This document shows, piece by piece, positions 46,900 to 58,373 of a stretch of 64,000 nt of DNA. Under the pieces are notes generated by a model. It worked only from the letters and a program-made list of their open reading frames with translations. It had not been told where the DNA came from and ran no database searches. The stretch is from Manihot esculenta (Eukaryota > Streptophyta > Magnoliopsida > Malpighiales > Euphorbiaceae). The stretch spans positions 291,943 through 355,942 of the forward strand of contig NC_035178.2 of the NCBI RefSeq assembly GCF_001659605.2, given 5' to 3'. Each line of letters opens with the position of its first letter. The first letter of the stretch is position 1. A program made the translations under genes and the position numbers.

Positions 46900-47062
46900 T
46901 CGGCCGCCGAAACTCAAAGTTCGGCCGTCGAACATGCATGCATTTCGGGTGTGCCTTAGGCCCCCGAAGGCAAAAGTGAGGGAAGTCCAGGTTCAGCCGC
47001 TGAACCTCAAGTTCGGCCGCCGAACATGGCATGCATGCGGAGGCACATTCGGCCCCCGAACG
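46900..47062 (+). repeat. Palindrome cluster 1 in the LTR
   Basis: At least five imperfect palindromes of the type TTCGGCCGCCGAA/TTCGGCCGTCGAA/TTCAGCCGCTGAA/TTCGGCCCCCGAA just upstream of the TATA box. Several contain GCCGCC, the core bound by plant ERF proteins. Confidence 0.85.
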
Positions 47063-47078
47063 TGGCCTGGCCAGCCAC

Positions 47079-47086
47079 TATAAAAG
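47079..47086 (+). promoter_or_regulatory. LTR TATA box
   Basis: TATAAAAG in the 5' LTR, conserved at 54743-54750 in the 3' LTR, directly downstream of the first palindrome cluster. Transcription would be expected to start about 25-30 bases on, near 47110. Confidence 0.65.
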
Positions 47087-47603
47087 GAGTCCCTTAGCCG
47101 AAAACGGGCGAGTTTTTCTCCCCATTGTCGGCCAAGGTGAGCTCTCCGCCGTCCCTCACCGATCTTTGATGTTTTTCCTCTAGATCTTTCAAGTTTTTCA
47201 TTTGTTTTAACTTTGTTTTGAAGATTTGAGCTTTTGAGCAAAGTTTTGGAGATTTGAGGTTCAAGAACTCAAATCTCTCCCAACTCCAAGTTTGGTCGCC
47301 TCTACTCTCGATCTTCAAGAGGTAAGAGTCGATCTCTAGCTTATATTATGTTTTAAGTAAGTTTTATGAAGTTCATGGGGTAGAAAATGCATGAGTAAGC
47401 TTATGTTGAGTTTATGGGTTTTGATGAGTTTTTTTAGCAATGTGGCTTGTAATGTGTGTTTGATGTGTTGTAGTTAAGGTTTAAGGTAGTTTGAGACCCC
47501 TAGGAGCTTGTATGCATGTTTTGGTTGAGCTAAATGCATGATGGTTTGAGTTTGGAGGCATTTGTGCATGTTTGAACCAAGTTTCTGCCCTTTGGGAGAA
47601 ACC

Positions 47604-47850
47604 AGGTTCGGCAGCCGAAGGGACTTTCGGCCGCCGAACCCTCTTGTGGAGGCAGCCTTCGGCTGCCGAAGCTTGTCCCCGAAAGGAGACTTTCGTCTCT
47701 GTTTGGGAGTTTCGGCCGTCGAAAGTGCCGCCGAACATGCATGAGTTTCGCCTCTGTCTGGGAGTTTCGGCCGCCGAAGGTGCCGCCGAACCTGCCTGAC
47801 TTTCGGCTCTGGAGGGACTTTCGGCCGCCGAACCTGCCGCCGAAAGTGCC
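47604..47850 (+). repeat. Palindrome cluster 2 in the LTR
   Basis: Six or more TTCGG(C)N(G)CCGAA units plus GCCGCCGAA half-units, about 500 bases downstream of the presumed start of transcription, thus in the RNA leader. Matched by 55270-55515 in the 3' LTR. Confidence 0.85.
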
Positions 47851-49032
47851 CTGTCCAGCCTTCCTTTGCATGTTCTTGCATGGATGTTTTGAGATGTTTT
47901 AGGGGGGTTTTTGGGGGATGTTTTTAGAGTTATGTTCTAGTTGTTTGGTCCCTCATTTGAGTCCACCTGTGTAGGTTCGGACCTGAGGAACCGAGGACCC
48001 CAGCAGTGAGTCAGTTGCTTCAGTCAGTGTCAGAGCTAGCCAGAGGTGAGTGGAATAACTCTTATGCTCTTAAGTAAATGAATCAGTTTTGAGCATGTTC
48101 ATGCATCACGGATGCCATGTGATATTTTAGGTTGTTTGCATTAGAAATCACGAATATGTTGCATTGCATAATATGTTGTTGATGTGGATGAATGTTGAAT
48201 GATCCATTAGCCCTCATATGTTATGACATGATGATATGATATGGAAGTCCAGGTGTGGCCTGCACTACGCCCCTGGCACTATGTAAGAGAAAGACCGGAC
48301 GTGGCCTGCACTATGCCCCCGGCACCATGGATTATGTATGTTATGTTATGTATAAGAGAAAGACCAGGTGTGGCCTGCACTACGCCCCTGGCATGGTTGG
48401 AATATGTAGAGGGCTAAATGGTGACAAGTTCATCCTTGTTATGATTAGTTGTGATGTGATGCATTCCATGATAGCATGTGTTTTAAATGCTTTATGATTC
48501 TGCTCACTGGGCTCTAGTAGCTCACCCCTCTCCCAAATTCCCCAGGTTTGCAGGTACGGGTTAGACAGAGATGTCAAGAAGAGTAATGAAGTCTTATGTA
48601 TATAATAGTTAGAATGTGGACATGACAGATTGTATAATGATGTATAGATATGTAATGTAACGATATTAAGGTTAGAAGTGTGCTTGACCATAGTATATTA
48701 TAATCCCTTTTTGATACATGATCTTAATGTTTAATGATGACTATGTTTAGCCAACTCAACACTTGTTATGCCACACATTGGGGGCATCGATGAGATCCCA
48801 CAGAGGGGTCAAGTTTATGATTATGGCTATGTTCAGTGCATGCACAGGTTGAGTTTGGTGTATGATAGAATGTATGAAAGAAAAGTTTTAAATTTTTATG
48901 TATGATTGTTGATCATGTATGGGATTAAACAGGTTTACAGGTTACATGTCAGGCTTGCTACGGGTCCCGGCGGCCTTAAGCTGATCTGGATCCTAGCGCC
49001 GGTAGCGGTCCGATTTTCGGGTCGTTACAGAA

Positions 49033-49046
49033 TGGTATCAGAGCCC
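49033..49046 (+). promoter_or_regulatory. tRNA-iMet primer-binding site of the Tekay element
   Basis: TGGTATCAGAGCCC, three bases after the 5' LTR end. A perfect match to the standard primer site of plant Ty3 chromoviruses. Confidence 0.95.
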
Positions 49047-49291
49047 TAGGTTCATATGGTCGGACCTAGAGTGTCGGGCTCATAGATGTTATAGAAGGTC
49101 AAGCACAATAGGAAGATCATGTCCACTAGGATAGGATGTGGAGTCCTGCCTTACATGATGATGTGAAATGCCATGATTATATGCATGTGCATTAATGATA
49201 TGCTATGATGTGTGATGCGGGTTCATGTGTGCCCACATGAACCATATGATGCTAATGTTTATGTGATGTGTACTGTTTTTCAGAAAACAGG

Positions 49292-52200
49292 ATGAGAGGA
49301 ACTCGTCGATCAGCAAGATTGACTGGAGTACCATCTGAGGATGAGGGCACGAGCGCCCGTCCTCCAGCATTGCCTAGGGCAATGTCTAGTAGGTCTAATA
49401 GAGAAAGAGCAGTAAGAGACCCGAAAAGGTCTTTGGATCTGGGTAGAAGCAGATCAGTCAGAGGAACAGTTCAGGGAGGAGCGTCAGAGGACATGGGGGA
49501 TGATATGGATGTAGAGCAGAGGAGGGATGGCAGTCTGGGAGTTAGCATGTCAGAAGAAGGAATGGGAGAATCCCAGGGAGGCACTCAAGCCTCGGGATTT
49601 GTTCAGCCACCTTACTACCCACCCTTCTCACAAAACCCTGGGTATTCGATGGGAGGCACATCGGACTACCACAGCTTTATCCCTTATCCCACACAGATGC
49701 CATACCCACCTTATTATCCACCATATTCACAATACCCAATGTATCCACCCCCACCTTACTATCCAAATCCAGCAAACCCTACCTCAGAAAATGTTGCACC
49801 ACCTCCACCACCTACAGAACCAGCGGCCCCAGTTGCTCAACCTTCTAGACCTAGCTCAGCCAGTGGGAGCAAGGTCAAGATGACCGACTACATGAAGTTG
49901 GGTGCTCCCCAGTATGAAAAAGGGGATGACCCGTTTGTGTATCTTGAGAGGGTCAAGGTGATCACAGATGAGATTGGGGCTGATGATAGTAGAGCCATTC
50001 AGATGGCTGGGTTCACACTTAAGTGCAAGAAGGCACGAGAGTGGTTCAAGAATTATGTGAACCCGAAAGTGGATAGCATGTCTTGGGAGGAGTTTGCAAA
50101 CGAGTTTGCAGGATGGGCTTTCCCAGATAGTTCAAGGGAGCTGAAGATGTTAGAGTTTGAGCAGTTGAGGCAGACTGATGAGATGGGTGTAGAGGAGTTC
50201 ACAGACAGATTTTTGGAGCTGTTGCCATTTGCAGGGCAAAACCTTGACTCAGACCAGAAAAGGTCAAGGAGGTATATCATGAAACTCCACTCCAGATATT
50301 CCTCCTTGATCCAGTCAGCAGATAGGGAGAGCTTCCATGCCATAGTGGATATGGCCCGAAAAATGGAGGCCAGTGCCATCGTTTAGGGGACAGTTAAACA
50401 GTCAGTGGCACAGCCTTCTGGTTCTAAGACCCCAGGCTCTTCTTCAATGAGTGCAGCAGCTTCAGGTAGCAAGAAGTGGGACAGAGGTCCCAGGAAGTCT
50501 AAGAAGAATAAGTTCTGGAACAAGGTTAAGTCCAGTCTGGGACTAGGGAGTGGCTCTAGCTCTGGTGCGGATAACGCAGTTTGTGCAAGGTGTGGTAAGC
50601 CACACAGGGGAGTATGTCGATTTGGGACGACAGCCTGTTACAGATGTGGTCAGGAGGGGCATATGTCTCGAGAATGTCCAAGAGCAGCCCCGATGGCACA
50701 GTCCCAGTAGACGGCTTCAGGTAGTGTAGTGCAGCCAGCAGCTCCAGCCACGACTCAGGCCAGTGGCAGAGGCAGAGGGAGAGGGGCAGCCTCTTCTTCA
50801 GCGGGTTTTAGAGGTGAAGGTCCATCAGCTCCAGCGCGGATCTTCACGATGACTCAGCAGGAGGCAGATGCATCTAACACCGTGGTGGCAGGTAACTTAG
50901 TCATTGGTTGTTCAGATGTGTATGCCTTGATGGACCCGGGCGCATCTCATTCTTTTATTGCACCGAGAGCCGTCCAGAGGTTAGGGTTGATGATCTCTGA
51001 GTTAGAGTGTCCTCTCTGGGTCAGTGGACCCAAATGTGATCCATCAGTGGCAGAGTCAGTCTGCCAGTGTAGTCCTGTGTTTGTTGAGGGAAGATGCTTG
51101 TCCGCCGACCTGGTGGTTCTAGATTTGACAGATTTTGACGTCATTCTAGGGATGGACTGGTTATCTACCCATGGTGCTACCTTGGACTACAGGGACAAGG
51201 TAGTCAGGTTCAGAGGTCAGGATGGGTCAGAGGTAGTCTTCAGAGGAGACAGGAGGGGTACACCTAGAGGTCTGATATCAGCTCTTCAGGCTCGTAGGTT
51301 GCTTAGGAAGGGATGTCAGGGGTATTTGGCTCATGTGAGAGAGCTTAGCAGTCAGGTTAGAGAGCCCGCCTCGGTGCCAGTGGTTAGAGAGTTTCTAGAC
51401 GTCTTCCCAGACGTGCTGCCAGGTTTACCACCTGCTAGGGAGATAGAGTTCGAGATAGAATTGATGCCTGGAACCCGACCGATCTCTATCCCTCCCTACA
51501 GGATGGCTCCAGCCGAGTTGAAAGAATTGAAAGAACAGTTGCAAGAGTTGGTAGACAAGGGCTTCATCCGACCGAGTAACTCACCCTGGGGTGCTCCAGT
51601 CTTGTTTGTCAGAAAGAAGGATGGATCCCTTAGACTTTGTATCGACTACAGACAGTTGAACAAAGTCACTACCAAGAACAAGTACCCTTTGCCAAGGATC
51701 GACGATTTATTCGACCAGCTAGCAGGAGCGGGTTGTTTCTCCAAAATAGATCTGAGATCTGGGTACCATCAACTGAGGATCAGAGATGAGGATGTGCCAA
51801 AGACGGCTTTCAGGACCAGATATGGGCATTTTGAGTTCCTTGTAATGCCGTTCGGGTTAACTAACGCCCCTGCAGCATTCATGGACCTCATGAACAGAGT
51901 GTTTAGCCAGTACCTGGATCACTTTGTTATTGTCTTCATAGATGATATCTTGGTGTATTCTAGGAATGCAGAGGAGCATGCCCATCATCTGCGGTTGGTT
52001 TTGCAGACCTTGAGGGAACATGGCTTGTATGCCAAGTTCTCTAAGTGTGAGTTCTGGCTGAGGAGCATTTCGTTCCTGGGGCATGTAGTGTCAGAGAATG
52101 GGATAGAGGTGGACCCCAAGAAAATAGAAACTGTGGCTAACTGGCCTAGACCCACTTCAGTGACGGAGATTAGGAGTTTCTTGGGTTTGGCAGGTTACTA

Positions 52201-54277
52201 CAGGAGGTTCGTTCAGGACTTCTCGAAAATAGCAGCTCCTCTGACCAGACTAACCAGGGAGAATCAGAAGTTTCTGTGGACCGACCAGTGCGAAGAGAGT
52301 TTTGAAGAGCTTAAGAAGAGGTTGACTTCAGCACCAGTTTTAGCTCTGCCATCTAGTGATGAGGACTTTACAGTCTTTTGTGATGCGTCCCGTGTGGGAC
52401 TGGGTTGTTTACTGATGCAGAATGAGAGGGTGATTGCTTATGCTTCGAGGCAGCTAAAGAAGCATGAGTTGAATTACCCCACACATGACCTTGAGATGGC
52501 AGCAGTAATCTTTGCACTCAAGATGTGGAGGCACTACCTCTATGGGGTAAAATGTGAGATCTTCACAGATCATAAAAGCCTGCAGTACATCCTGAGTCAA
52601 AGAGATTTGAACTTGAGATAGAGGAGATGGGTGGAGCTGCTGAGTGACTATGATTGCAAGATTCAGTATCATCCGGGTAAGGCGAATGTCGTGGCAGACG
52701 CCCTAAGCCGGAAGTCACTAGGCAGTCTATCCCACGTCACGGCAGAGAGGAGACCAGTGGTGAAGGAGTTTTACAAGCTCATTGATGAAGGTCTACAGTT
52801 GGAGTTGTCTGGTACCGGTGCTTTAGTGGCCCAGATGAGAGTGACACCTGTGTTTCTGGAGCAAGTGGCTCAGAAACAGCATGAGGACCCAGAGTTAGTG
52901 AAGATTGTCAGGACTGTTCAGTCAGGCAAGGACAGTGAGTTCAGATTTGACAGTAAGGGGATCCTCCGCTATGGGAGTCGATTGTGTGTACCAGATGACA
53001 TAGGGCTAAATGGAGACATTATGAGAGAGGCTCATAATGCAAGATACAACGTTCACCCTGGAGCCACCAAGATGTATCAAGATTTGAAGAAAGTTTATTG
53101 GTGGCCAGCAATGAAGAAAGAAGTGGCACAGTTTGTGTCAGCCTGCGAAGTGTGTCAGAGGGTGAAGCTGGAACATCAGAAGCTGGCTGGAATGCTTAAC
53201 CCGCTACCTATTCCAGAATGGAAATGGGAGAATATAGCTATGGACTTCGTAGTGGGGTTACCGGCGGCGTCCAACAGATTGGACTCCATATGGGTGATTG
53301 TGGACAGACTCACCAAATCTGCTCACTTCATCCCTGTCAGGAGTGGCTACTCTGTGGACAAGTTGGCGCAGGTATATGTGGATGAGATCGTCAGGCTGCA
53401 TGGGGTTCCTGTTTCGATAGTGTCGGATAGAGGGCCCCAGTTCACCTCCAGGTTTTGGCGGAGTCTGCAGAATGCCATGGGTACTAGATTGGATTTCAGT
53501 ACTGCCTTCCACCCCAAGACGGACGGACAGTCTGAAAGGACCATCCAGACTATCGAGGATATGCTTAGAATGTGTGTGCTGGACTTTGGCGGTTCTTGGA
53601 GGCAGCATCTACCCTTGGTGGAGTTTGCCTACAATAACAACCATCATGCTAGCATCGGGATGGCTCCATATGAAGCTTTATATGGGAGGAAGTGCAGGTC
53701 ACCTGTTTGCTGGGAGGAAGTTGGAGAAAAGGCCTTGGCAGGGCCTGAGCTAGTAGAGATCACCAGCAGGGTGGTACCCATAATCAGAGAGAGAATCAAG
53801 ACTGCTGCAAGCAGACAGAAAAGTTATGCAGACGTCCACAGAAGACAGGTAGAGTTTCAGGAGGGGGACCTGGTATTGCTCAAGGTGTCTCCAATGAAAG
53901 GAGTGGTTCGCTTTGGGAAGAAGGGTAAACTAGCCCCACGATACATCGGACCCTTTGAAGTCTTGCAGAAGATTGGAAATGTGTCGTACAAGCTAGATTT
54001 GCCTGCTTCAATGGAAAGAATCCATCCGATTTTCCATGTTTCAATGTTGAGAAAATTTGTGTCAGATCCGGGCAAGGTTCTTAGTGAGCTTGATGTGGAG
54101 ATCCAAGAGGATATCACCTATGTTGAGCAGCCAGTGCGGATCATAGACACCCAGATCAGAAAGCTGAGAAACAAGGAAATCCCGATGGTGAAAGTCCTGT
54201 GGAACCACCACAATATGGAAGAGTGCACTTGGGAGACACGGGAGTCCATGCTCCAGCAATACCCTTATCTTTTCTAA
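49292..54277 (+). pseudogene. Tekay gag-pol polyprotein frame with three in-frame TAG stops
   Basis: A single frame runs from ATG 49292 to TAA 54275-54277 (about 1,661 codons) without a frameshift. Three TAG codons break it, at 50384-50386, 50708-50710 and 52619-52621. Order: Pro/Tyr-rich gag and capsid; CCHC knuckle CYRCGQEGHMSREC (50636); protease DPGAS (50933); RT with [16 protein letters not shown] and FIDD (51935); RNase H starting [10 protein letters not shown]; integrase with an HHCC zinc motif and catalytic Asp 53243, Asp 53426, Glu 53534 (DD35E). The C-terminus (about 54107-54245) is chromodomain-like, as in Tekay chromoviruses. At the first two stops the related minus-strand copy has CAG, so these look like C-to-T decay. 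The DPGA protease box is a known plant variant of D-S/T-G. Confidence 0.93.
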
Positions 54278-54348
54278 GGTTAGTTTCTTATATGTTTCAT
54301 GTGTTTTATGTGTATGTTATGTTGTATGCCTTGCATGTGCTAGTTGAG

Positions 54349-54370
54349 GAACATTCGGGGACGAATGTTC
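54349..54370 (+). other. Perfect 9-bp hairpin just before the polypurine tract
   Basis: GAACATTCG and CGAATGTTC are separated by four bases (GGGA). The hairpin ends immediately before TTAAGGGGGGGAGAA. Confidence 0.9.
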
Positions 54371-54385
54371 TTAAGGGGGGGAGAA
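54371..54385 (+). promoter_or_regulatory. Polypurine tract of the Tekay element
   Basis: TTAAGGGGGGGAGAA directly abuts the 3' LTR start at 54386. It is the plus-strand DNA priming site. Confidence 0.93.
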
Positions 54386-56692
54386 TGTAATACCCGGCTA
54401 GACTCCGGTATCAAAATTCCTACCGTCCGGTGGAATCTTGGATGTCGGAGATTTCTAGAAGGGTAAAACCATGTTTTCATGAAATGTTTTAATGTTTTTG
54501 ATGATTTTAAGTAAAGAGGAAATGAGTTTTTGCATGAAAACAACTTTGGAGGAAAACTCAGGTTCGGCTGCCGAAACTCAAAGTTCGGCCGCCGAACATG
54601 CATGCATTTCGGGTGTGCCTTAGGCCGCCGAAGGCAAAAGTGAGGGAAGTCCAGGTTCGGCCGCCGAACCTCAAGTTCGGCCGCCGAACATGGCATGCAT
54701 GCGGAGGCACATTCGGCCCCCGAACGTGGCCTGGCCAGCCACTATAAAAGGGGTCCCTTAGCCGAAAACGGGTGAGTTTTTCTCCCCATTGTCTGCCAAG
54801 GTGAGCTCTCCGCCGTCCCTCACCGATCTTTGATGTTTTTCCTCTAGATCTTTCAAGTTTTTCATTTGTTTTAACTTTTTTTTGAAGATTTGAGCTTTTG
54901 AGCAAAGTTTTGGAGCTTTGAGGTTCAAGAACTCAAATCTCTCCCAACTCCAAGTTTGGTCGCCTCTACTCTCGATCTTCAAGAGGTAAGAGTCGATCTC
55001 TAGCTTATATTATGTTTTAAGTAAGTTTTATGAAGTTTATGGGGTAGAAAATGCATGAGTAAGCTTATGTTGAGTTTATGGGTTTTGATGAGTATTTTGA
55101 GCAATGTGGCTTGTAATGTGTGTTTGATGTGTTCTAGTTGGGGTTTAAGGTAGTTTGAGACCCCTAGGAGCTTGTATGCATGTTTTGGTTGAGCTAAATG
55201 CATGATGGTTTGAGTTTGGAGGCATTTGTGCATGTTTGAACAAAGTTTCTGCCCTTTGGGAGAAACCAGGTTCGGCAGCCGAAGGGACTTTCGGCCGCCG
55301 AACCCTCTTGTGGAGGCAGCCTTCGGCTGTCGAAGCTTGCCCCCGAAAGGAGACTTTCGTCTCTGTCTGGGAGTTTTGGCCGCCGAAAGTGCCGCCGAAC
55401 ATGCATGAGTTTCGCCTCTGTCTGGGAGTTTCGGCCGCCGAAGGTGCCGCCGAACCTGCCTGACTTTCGGCTCTGGAGGGACTTTCGGCCGCCGAACCTG
55501 CCGCCGAAAGTGCCCTGTCCAGCCTTCCTTTGCATGTTCTTGCATGGATGTTTTGAGATGTTTTAGGGGGTTTTTGGGGGATGTTTTTAGAGTTATGTTC
55601 TAGTTGTTTGGTCCCTCATTTGAGTCCACCTGTGTAGGTTCGGACCCGAAGAATCGAGGATCCCAGCAGTGAGTCAGTTGCTTCAGTCAGTGTCAGAGCT
55701 AGCCAGAGGTGAGTGGAATAACTCTTATGTTCTTAAGTAAATGAATCAGTTTTGAGCATGTTCATGCATCACGGATGCCATGTGATATTTTAGGTTGTTT
55801 GCATTAGAAATCACGAATATGTTGCATTGCATAATATGTTGTTGATGTGGATGAATGTTGAATGATCCATTAGCCCTCATATGTTATGACATGATGATAT
55901 GGTATGGAAGTCCAGGTGTGGCCTGCACTACACCCCTGGCACTATGTAAGAGAAAGACCGGACGTGGCCTGCACTACGCCCACGGCACCATGGATTATGT
56001 ATGTTATGTTATGTATAAGAGAAAGACCAGGTGTGGCCTGCACTACGCCCCTGGCATGGTTGGAATATGTAGAGGGCTAAATGGTGACAAATTCATCCTT
56101 GTTATGATTAGTTGTGATGTGATGCATTCCATGATAGCATGTGTTTTAAATGCTTTATGATTCTGCTCACTAGGCTCTAGTAGCTCACCCCTCTCCCAAA
56201 TTCCCCAGGTTTGCAGGTACGGGTTAGACAGAGAAGTCAAGAAGAGTAATGAAGTCTTATGTATGTAATAGTTAGAATGTGGACGTGACAGATTGTATAA
56301 TGATGTATAGATATGTAATGTAACGATATTAAGGTTAGAAGTGTGCTTGACCATAGTATATTGTAATCCCTTTTTGATACATGATCTTAATGTTTAATGA
56401 TGACTATGTTTAGCCAACTCAACACTTGTTATGCCACCCATTGGGGGCATCGATGAGATCCCACAGAGGGGTCAAGTTTATGATTATGGCTATGTTCAGT
56501 GCATGCACAGGTTGAGTTTGGTGTATGATAGAATGTATGAAAGAAAAGTTTTAAATTTTTCTGTATGATTGTTGATCATGTATGGGATTAAACAGGTTTA
56601 CAGGTTACATGTCAGGCTTGCTACGGGTCCCGGCGGCCTTAAGCCGATCTGGATCCTAGTGCCGGTAGCGGTCCGATTTTCGGGTCGTTACA
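54386..56692 (+). repeat. 3' LTR of the Tekay element (2,307 bp)
   Basis: Aligns end to end with the 5' LTR, with about 47 differences by eye and one single-base indel in a G-run. It ends GTCGTTACA followed by GCACG. Confidence 0.95.
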
Positions 56693-57185
56693 GCACGATT
56701 TGACTAAGTTGTATAGTTGCCTCTCTAGATCAAAATATTTTGCTATCACGGCTAGTTATGTAAGTTAAATTTTAAATAAGATCTTTTTATATCTACATAG
56801 ACACAAGCATTATTTTATTTTAGCCTAGAGAAAAAATTTTATTGTTAGTTGAAATCAGAATGAACATTCCTGAGAAAAGAAAAGAGATTATGTATTCCAA
56901 CAAACCACTATATGAATTGAAAAATTTTGAAAAAACTTATACATATAAAATATTTTTTATCGGACTCTTTGGACTGTACATTATTAGTTAAATTTAATAT
57001 TTACATTCATCTGCAATATGAAAGTAAATGTCATATACTACATGTTATTTATGGATAAATATTGTCAAACTCACAGTATGTATTCTCATTGCGTATGTAT
57101 TGTGTAAACTTTTATTTTGCAAATAAGCTTTTAAAATAAAATGAGGGCCAATGAATTTGAACATAAAGCAAGGCTAAAAGCCTAG
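56693..57185 (+). other. Host side of the Tekay insertion, unassigned
   Basis: AT-rich, with no coding frame. It is probably a continuation of the older element interrupted at 46722, because minisatellites typical of Tat/Ogre elements follow. Confidence 0.4.
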
Positions 57186-57710
57186 AAATCACCGGTAGGG
57201 TCATGAACCTTAATACTTGGAAATTACCAATGAGATCACGAGTCTGAATCCTTGAAATCGTCAATAGGACCATGAGCCTGAATACTCAAAAATTGCTAGT
57301 AAGGCCACGATTTTGAATTCCTGAAAATTGCCAGTAACGCCATAAGCCTGAATACTAAAAAATCGCCAATAAGGTCATGAGCCTGAATATTCAGAAATCA
57401 TCAGTAAGACCACGAGTCTGAATCCTCGAGATCACTAGTAAGACCACAAGCCTGAATTCTGGGAAAACGTTAGTAGGACCATGAGCCTAAATCCTTGAAA
57501 TCGTCAACAGGTTCACGAGTCTGAATATTTGAAAATCGCCAATAAGGTCACAAGCTAGAATCTCTAAAAATCACTAGTAAGGCCACGAGCCTGAATACTC
57601 AGAAATCACTAGTAAGGCCATGAGCCTGAATACTCCAAAATCGCCAGTAAGGTCATGAGCCTAAATTCTTAAAATCGCCAGTAGGGCCACAAGCATGAAT
57701 ACTGAGCAAT
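57186..57710 (+). repeat. Minisatellite 1, ~35-bp unit, about 15 copies
   Basis: The unit is roughly AAATCGCCAGTAAGG, then CCATGAGCCTGAATACTC, with many substitutions between neighbours. There are no long open frames. Confidence 0.92.
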
Positions 57711-57789
57711 GCTAATAAGTCTGGAATTGACAAAAGGCTAAGTGCCCAATCAAAGAAAAAGGCCTAAGTGCCCAAACGACAATCAAGCC

Positions 57790-58373
57790 CAAGAGCCCAT
57801 AAGCCTACTAGGGATAAAAAGTGCTCGAATGAAGACCCAAGGCTAAGAGTCTAGAAGTCCACTAGGAGAAAAATGTGCTTGGACGAGGATCCAGGGCTAA
57901 GATCCCATAAGATGACGGGGAGCCATAAGTGCTCAGACCAAACCCAGGACCAAGAGCCCAGAAGATGGCAAGGAGCCAAAAGTGCTCAAATGAGGACCTA
58001 GGCTAATAGCCTAGAAGTCGATTAGGAGCTAAAAGAGTTCGAATAAAGAATCAGGGTTAAAGAGCCCAAAAGATGCCAAGGATCCTAAAAGTGCTCGGAC
58101 GAAGACTTAGGGCTAAGAGGTTGGAAGATGAAAAAGAGTAAAAATGTTCGGACGAATAACCAGGGTTGAGAGCCCAGAAGACAACAAAGAGACAAAAGCA
58201 CTCAGATGAAGATTCAGGGCTAAGAGCCTGTAAGATGACAAAGAGTAAAAGTGCTTGAATGGATAACTAGGGTTGAGAGCCCAGAAGACAGCAAAGAGTC
58301 AAAAGCGCTCGAATGAAGACTTAGGGCTAAGAGCCCAAAAGACCATAGGAAGCCTAAAAGCTCCAACGAAGAA
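57790..58373 (+). repeat. Minisatellite 2, ~55-bp unit, about 10 copies
   Basis: The unit is roughly AAGTGCTCGGACGAAGA, CTTAGGGCTAAGAGCC, then CAGAAGATGACAAGGAG. Copies vary by substitutions and small indels. It is cut off at 58374 by the insertion of the Athila-like element, partway through a unit. Confidence 0.9.

Larger units (their letters stand above)
46722..49029 (+). repeat. 5' LTR of the Tekay element (2,308 bp)
   Basis: Carries two clusters of GC-rich palindromes (46900-47062 and 47604-47850), a TATA box (47079), and three ~50-bp GTGGCCTGCACTA repeats at about 48246-48395. Both strands show spurious open frames because of the repeated CGGCCGCCGAA units. Confidence 0.95.
46722..56692 (+). 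mobile_element. Complete Tekay/Del-like chromovirus LTR retrotransposon, 9,971 bp
   Basis: LTRs at 46722-49029 and 54386-56692 start TGTAATACCC and end GTCGTTACA. The primer site (49033) matches the tRNA-iMet complement and a polypurine tract precedes the 3' LTR. One gag-pol frame carries gag, protease, RT, RNase H and integrase with a chromodomain-like end. I count about 47 differences between the LTRs (about 2%), mostly transitions. Flanks read GCGC before and GCAC after, so a clean 5-bp target duplication is not seen. It is plausibly autonomous in ancestry but now broken by three TAG codons. Confidence 0.95.

Noticed and set aside
46703..47881. Long minus-strand open frames in the Tekay 5' LTR (and the same at 54340-55545)
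   Set aside because: They arise from repeated CGGCCGCCGAA units that are open on both strands. They lie within LTR sequence and match no protein family.
51857..53608. Minus-strand frames within Tekay pol
   Set aside because: Antisense shadows of the long plus-strand gag-pol frame.
57186..58373. CRISPR-like array of repeats
   Set aside because: Units are contiguous and diverged, without unique spacers, in a eukaryotic genome; they are minisatellites.
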